This document shows positions 14,626 to 17,695 of a DNA stretch of 17,695 nt, piece after piece. Under the pieces are notes generated by a model. The model saw nothing but the letters and a program-made list of their open reading frames with translations, was not told where the DNA came from and did no database searches. The stretch spans positions 1 through 17,695 of the forward strand of contig JAXDLH010000346.1 of NCBI GenBank assembly GCA_034666705.1, given 5' to 3'. The position numbers and the translations under genes are program-made. How positions within the stretch are numbered: the first letter of the stretch is position 1; every line of letters begins with the position of its first letter. Source of the stretch: JAXDLH01 sp034666705. GTDB lineage: Bacteria; Chloroflexota; UBA6077; SHYK01.

Positions 14626-16197
14626 CTAGATGCTCATCGGTACGTGGACGGCCGGTGCAGGCGCGACCTCCGCCAGCTTCGCGCCGAGCGGCGAGCGCAC
14701 CAGCACCTCGTAGAGGTGTGCCTGGCGCGCGGCGGCGGCGCGATAGCGCGCGGTGTGGGCCGCAATGGGCTCGTACACGCGCTCGATGATTGGCTCCAGG
14801 CGGTCGATGCCGCCAGCCAGTTTGTCGCCAGCCAGTTTATTGATCGAAGCCAGCGCCAGCAGCGCGGCGCCGCGGCTCGACGCCTCCAGCTCCTCCGACG
14901 CGCCCACCGGGCGACCGAGCACGTCGGCCATGATCTGCAGCCACGCCGGCGAGTGCAGCAGCGCGCCGCCAGTGGCGACGATCTCTTGTGCCTCGGGCAC
15001 TGCCTGGCGCAAGATGGCGTCGATCGCACCAAAGCGCAGCGCGACGCCCTCGAGCGCGGCCCGCAAGATCTCGACGGGCGTCGTATGGAAGCGCATGCCC
15101 ACGATGGCGCCGCGCGCGTCGTCGGCCCAACCGGGGCTGCGCTCGCCTCCCCAGGCGGGGAACACGGTCAGTCCGTGCGCATCCGGTTCGATCGCCGCCA
15201 CCGCCGCTTCTGCCTCCTCCAGCGCCGGTAGCCGCAGCGTCTGGCGCAGCCAGGCGAAGAGGCTGCCGCCATCGTCGAGTGCGCCGCCGAGGACGAAGTG
15301 ACTGTCGTCGGCGTGATAGCACCAGGCGCCCCAGGGAATCTCGACGTCGGCCGCGCGCCACAGGACGCGCATGGCACCGGAGGTCCCGATCATCAATGCC
15401 GCGCGGGTGCGGGTCGTGCAGCCTGCGCCGACGTTGCTGCACGCGCCGTCGCCGACTGCGGGCAGCCACGGCACGCGGCTCAGCGGGGGCCAGCGAGTGG
15501 CAAATTCCGGTCGCAGGCCGATCCAGCTCTCGCCAGGCGCGGCGAGTGGCGCGAGCCGGGCCGGATCGAATTCGAGCGCCGCCAGCATGGTGTGGTCCCA
15601 GGCGCCCGTGTGCTGATCGAACAGGCCCGTCGCCGAGGCCATAGACGTGCTGACCGAGGTGCGGCCGAACAGCTTGAGCGCGAGGTACTCCCCGAACGAC
15701 AACCAGCGATCGACCGCGCGGTACGTATCGGCGTGTGCTTCCCGCAGCCAGCGCAGCTTGGCGGGCCAGTAGCTCCAGTGCAGCACGCACCCGGTGCGGG
15801 CGTGGACGCGCGCCTCGTCGAGCTCATGCCGCAGTTCCTCCGCCGCGCCCCGGCTCCGAGCGTCCATCCAGAGGTAGAGCGGTGTGACCGCGTTGCCGGC
15901 GGTGTCGACGCCGAGGAGGCTGTGCCAGAAGGCGCTGATGCCGACGGCGGCGATGGACGTGAGGGTCAGCCCCATCTGGGCGGCGACGCGGTCGATTGCG
16001 GCGGCCACCTTCGTCACGAGCACGTCCGGATCGAGCTCGGCCCCGCCGTCGCTCGTAAACGTCGGCATGTAGGCGATCTGCTCGCCCACATCCGCCAGGC
16101 GTCGGCCCAGCGCGTCGTACACGCCGGCCCGGCACGACGACGTGCCCACGTCGAGGGCGAGCGCGAGTGGTAGCTCCTGCCGGAAAACGTCAGCCAT
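14626..16197 (-). CDS. gntK: FGGY-family carbohydrate kinase, probable gluconokinase
   Basis: A 523-aa ATP-dependent sugar kinase. The N-terminal ATP-binding ALDVGTSSCRAGVYD (14-28), MDARSRGAAEEL (111-122), the likely catalytic base D250 in VGDGACSN and the phosphate loop IGTSGAM (270-276) define the FGGY fold. FGEYLALKLFG (168-178) and SMASATGLFD (185-194) resemble GntK of Bacillus. With pgl, gnd and zwf around it, phosphorylation of gluconate to 6-phosphogluconate is the best reading; xylulokinase is the main alternative. The ATG at 16197 lies inside the end of the HAD gene (8-nt overlap), implying coupling. An in-frame start at 16236 adds 13 poorly supported residues. A tandem 15-bp repeat at 14811-14840 encodes KLAGD-KLAGG. 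Confidence 0.85.
   Translation of the reverse strand: MADVFRQELPLALALDVGTSSCRAGVYDALGRRLADVGEQIAYMPTFTSDGGAELDPDVLVTKVAAAIDRVAAQMGLTLTSIAAVGISAFWHSLLGVDTAGNAVTPLYLWMDARSRGAAEELRHELDEARVHARTGCVLHWSYWPAKLRWLREAHADTYRAVDRWLSFGEYLALKLFGRTSVSTSMASATGLFDQHTGAWDHTMLAALEFDPARLAPLAAPGESWIGLRPEFATRWPPLSRVPWLPAVGDGACSNVGAGCTTRTRAALMIGTSGAMRVLWRAADVEIPWGAWCYHADDSHFVLGGALDDGGSLFAWLRQTLRLPALEEAEAAVAAIEPDAHGLTVFPAWGGERSPGWADDARGAIVGMRFHTTPVEILRAALEGVALRFGAIDAILRQAVPEAQEIVATGGALLHSPAWLQIMADVLGRPVGASEELEASSRGAALLALASINKLAGDKLAGGIDRLEPIIERVYEPIAAHTARYRAAAARQAHLYEVLVRSPLGAKLAEVAPAPAVHVPMSI
14811..14840. repeat. in-frame 15-bp tandem duplication inside the gluconokinase gene
   Basis: CGCCAGCCAGTTTGT (14811-14825) is followed at once by CGCCAGCCAGTTTAT (14826-14840), one mismatch. 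It adds five codons (KLAGD/KLAGG) near the C-terminal helix of the kinase without breaking the frame. Confidence 0.85.
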
Positions 16198-16870
16198 GCG
16201 CGGTGTGCTCGCGAGGCGTGAACTCTTCCGCGCCAAGAGCCAGGAGATCGGCGATCTGCTCCACTCCGAGGTCCCACTCGGGATACGCGGCGTGCTCAGC
16301 CTCGTGGGCGTATCGTCCCTGGCAGATGTGGACCGTGACCACCCGCTCCGCCAGCCGCGCCTTCATCGCCGCCAGCAAGCCGGGCTTGTCGTCGACCATG
16401 ACGTACCGCTCGGCGGGCAGCCGCTTCATGACGTTGTCGAGGTACTGCTCCTTGTGGGCGACGACGAGCACCTCGTCGTCGACGGCGCTGGCGAGGCCGG
16501 CGCGCGCGATCTTCGCGGGCTGAAAGACGGGGTCGCCATCTGACAGAATCGCCGCCGTTCCCATCGTACGCAGGTACGCGATAACTTCGAGAGCGAGCGG
16601 GAACAGCGCCGTCTCGTACGGGTAGCCCAGCACGAGCGCGGCGACGTGGGGGAACCCTCGCTCGTCCGGGAACGCCATGCGAAAGCGAGCGAGCGTACGA
16701 GGGAAGTCGACGTAATCGTAGTCGCGGCGCACCTGCTCGTAGATCGCCCAGAAGTCGCGACTGCGCGCCTCGCCGAGCAGGCGGCCAATGCGGACCTCCA
16801 GATCGGCCTTGACGGCGTCGTTGTCCAGCAATGTATTGTCGACATCCAACAGGAAGACGAGGCTCTGCAT
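16190..16870 (-). CDS. HAD-superfamily phosphatase/hydrolase
   Basis: A 226-aa haloacid dehalogenase-like hydrolase with all four motifs. Motif I is LLDVDNTLLDND with nucleophile D9 and acid D11, motif II is ILSDGDP with S110, motif III is K140 in AHKEQY, and motif IV is MVDDKPG with D160/D161. A helical cap lies between about 15 and 85. The ATG at 16870 is preceded by AAAGGG. It is the first gene of the pentose-phosphate operon and overlaps gluconokinase by 8 nt. The substrate is unknown. A sugar-phosphate or metabolite-repair phosphatase is suggested by context only. Confidence 0.85.
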   Translation of the reverse strand: MQSLVFLLDVDNTLLDNDAVKADLEVRIGRLLGEARSRDFWAIYEQVRRDYDYVDFPRTLARFRMAFPDERGFPHVAALVLGYPYETALFPLALEVIAYLRTMGTAAILSDGDPVFQPAKIARAGLASAVDDEVLVVAHKEQYLDNVMKRLPAERYVMVDDKPGLLAAMKARLAERVVTVHICQGRYAHEAEHAAYPEWDLGVEQIADLLALGAEEFTPREHTAHG

Positions 16871-16881
16871 GGCAACCCTTT

Positions 16882-16918
16882 CGCGGTGCGCCGCGCATCA
16901 GTAGCGTACCGCACCGCG
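16882..16918. repeat. inverted repeat in the leader of the pentose-phosphate operon
   Basis: CGCGGTGCG (16882-16890) and CGCACCGCG (16910-16918) are perfect 9-bp arms around a 19-nt loop, directly upstream of the HAD ribosome-binding site on the minus strand. It could be an operator or an RNA stem that affects translation. A chance GC-rich repeat is also possible. Confidence 0.4.
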
Positions 16919-16939
16919 GGTTCCGACGCCCGCCGTACC

Positions 16940-16969
16940 ACTATCGTGGCAAATTGGACCGCATGTCGC
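16940..16969 (-). promoter_or_regulatory. weak promoter candidate for the pentose-phosphate operon
   Basis: On the minus strand, GCGACA (16969-16964) and GATAGT (16945-16940) are 18 nt apart. Each matches the sigma70 consensus at 4 of 6 positions. It lies about 70 nt before the HAD ATG, and the inverted repeat at 16882-16918 would fall in the 5' leader. Weak evidence. Confidence 0.25.
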
Positions 16970-16986
16970 CTTGGACTCGATCCCGT

Positions 16987-17015
16987 TTGACTTCCCGCGA
17001 CAGTGGCGCGAAACT
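16987..17015 (+). promoter_or_regulatory. weak promoter candidate for the small VOC gene
   Basis: TTGACT (16987-16992) and GAAACT (17010-17015) are separated by 17 nt and lie about 60 nt before the ATG at 17075. The -35 box is good (5 of 6), the -10 box poor (3 of 6). Confidence 0.25.
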
Positions 17016-17074
17016 CAGCGGAGCGCGGCCACGTGTGCATATGTGCGCCGCATTCCGCACTGGGAGATTGAGCG

Positions 17075-17449
17075 ATGTTTGAGGTCAAAGGGATTCGGTC
17101 CTGGAACGTCAACGCCGAGCGGCTCGACGAGACCGTGCGCTTCTACCGCGATATCGTCGGCGGCGAAGAGGGCCGCACCGCCACGATTGGCGGCGTGACG
17201 GTGGCGCATATCAAGCTGGGGAACCTGACGCTCGGGCTCTTCGATGCGTCCGAGGGCCCTCGCCCCGGTGTGCCCCACCACACCTTCGACATTGCCTGGC
17301 CCGGCGAGTCCGATGAGGTGATCAAGAAGCTCGAGGCGCAAGGCGTGAAGGTCGACGGCACCCGTCTCCATCGCGACGGCCCCGGGTACTCGATTTACTT
17401 CGACGATCCAAGCGGCAATCGTGTCGAACTCTCGACCGACCCGGAGTAG
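17075..17449 (+). CDS. small VOC-family (glyoxalase-fold) protein
   Basis: A 124-aa single-polypeptide VOC protein, normal for a homodimeric member. RLDETVRFYRDIVGGEE (16-32) is the usual first helix and turn, HHTFDI (68-73) opens the second module, and FDDPSGNRVELS (109-120) is the typical C-terminal strand with E118. The first-strand metal histidine is replaced, since the sequence there reads IRSWNVNA, so metal binding may be altered or absent. The ATG at 17075 has GGGAG 8 nt upstream. It is divergent from the pentose-phosphate operon and stands alone. The substrate is unknown. Confidence 0.85.
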   Translation: MFEVKGIRSWNVNAERLDETVRFYRDIVGGEEGRTATIGGVTVAHIKLGNLTLGLFDASEGPRPGVPHHTFDIAWPGESDEVIKKLEAQGVKVDGTRLHRDGPGYSIYFDDPSGNRVELSTDPE

Positions 17450-17484
17450 CCTCGGTCGTAAGCCGACCCCGAGTAGCCCCGGTC
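17436..17484. repeat. imperfect 22-bp direct repeat spanning the VOC stop codon
   Basis: Copies at 17436-17457 and 17463-17484 match at 20 of 22 positions with a 5-nt spacer. The first copy contains the last codons and TAG of the VOC gene, and the second copy lies in the 3' noncoding region. Confidence 0.8.
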
Positions 17485-17525
17485 CCTCCATCGCGTCGTG
17501 TGTGTCATCGTGCGGACGCAAAGTC

Positions 17526-17610
17526 CTTGTCATCCTTGAGGCCGCAGCCGAAGGACCCATAGTCCCAATGTTGGGGTCACGGATCCTTCGCTTCGCTCAA
17601 GGATGACAAG
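17526..17610. repeat. facing pair of REP-like elements forming a long imperfect hairpin
   Basis: CTTGTCATCCTTGAG (17526-17540) is perfectly complementary to CTCAAGGATGACAAG (17596-17610). The pairing resumes inside, with CGAAGGA-CC at 17549-17557 against GGATCCTTCG at 17581-17590, then GACCC/GGGTC (17554-17558, 17574-17578) and CCCAA/TTGGG (17564-17568, 17571-17575). The motif GTCATCCTTGAGCGAAG-CGAAGGATC resembles a dispersed palindromic repeat I recall from many Chloroflexota and other genomes. It lies 77 nt after the small VOC gene and could also stabilise or end that transcript. There is no T-tract. Confidence 0.75.
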
Positions 17611-17695
17611 AACCTCGCATTCATGGCTCACTAGGCCGGTGGACCCAGTTGGCGTGCAGATTGCGACGGCTACCCTCGGCGTCCGGTAGGGCGGG

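Noticed and set aside
15298..16173. 291-aa plus-strand frame opposite gluconokinase
   Set aside because: Shadow frame without motifs.
17450..17695. Possible small gene or RNA at the right edge
   Set aside because: Only direct and inverted repeats are visible; short frames here have no ribosome-binding site or motif, and no tRNA-like fold was found.

Overview
This GC-rich, tightly packed bacterial window holds 14 recognisable protein-coding genes and no RNA gene, CRISPR array or insertion sequence that I can see. The gene set fits Chloroflexota (Thermomicrobia/Sphaerobacter-like): a fused transaldolase/glucose-6-phosphate isomerase, a short 6-phosphogluconate dehydrogenase, an FGGY gluconokinase, and a REP-like palindrome of the GTCATCCT-TGAG-CGAAGCGAAGGATC type. 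That assignment is an inference from gene content and has not been tested by phylogeny. No gene-free stretch exceeds 300 bases. The largest is the right edge after position 17449 (246 nt), which holds repeats only.

Left region (about 1-5500): an aromatic-compound catabolic island. Two paralogous Rieske non-heme-iron oxygenases face each other. One (142-1416) is on the plus strand. The other (2299-3621) is on the minus strand and is followed by an alpha/beta hydrolase (1413-2267). The hydrolase stop codon overlaps the stop codon of the first oxygenase. Divergent from the second oxygenase are a LigB-type (class III) extradiol ring-cleavage dioxygenase (3809-4810) and a VOC-fold metalloenzyme (4906-5496). 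Together they suggest ring hydroxylation or O-demethylation, ring cleavage and hydrolysis of the product. The substrate cannot be read from the sequence, and no ferredoxin or reductase is present in the window. A perfect 15-bp stem hairpin at 5539-5573 lies between the convergent VOC gene and the next operon.

Central and right region (5667-16870, all minus strand): an oxidative pentose-phosphate operon. Transcription order is HAD phosphatase, gluconokinase, 6-phosphogluconolactonase (pgl), ribose-5-phosphate isomerase A (rpiA), a 150-nt gap, 6-phosphogluconate dehydrogenase (gnd), glucose-6-phosphate dehydrogenase (zwf), transketolase (tkt) and the transaldolase-PGI fusion. Most junctions are overlaps (8 nt, 4 nt) or gaps under 30 nt. 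The enzymes can turn glucose-6-P into pentose-P plus NADPH and, through tkt, transaldolase and PGI, return fructose-6-P to glucose-6-P, giving a nearly complete cycle. Only ribulose-5-phosphate 3-epimerase is missing here. Gluconokinase is a side entrance from gluconate.

Right edge (16871-17695): a divergent intergenic region with weak promoter candidates and an inverted repeat, a small VOC protein (17075-17449), an imperfect tandem repeat spanning its stop codon, and a facing pair of REP-like elements that can fold into one long hairpin.
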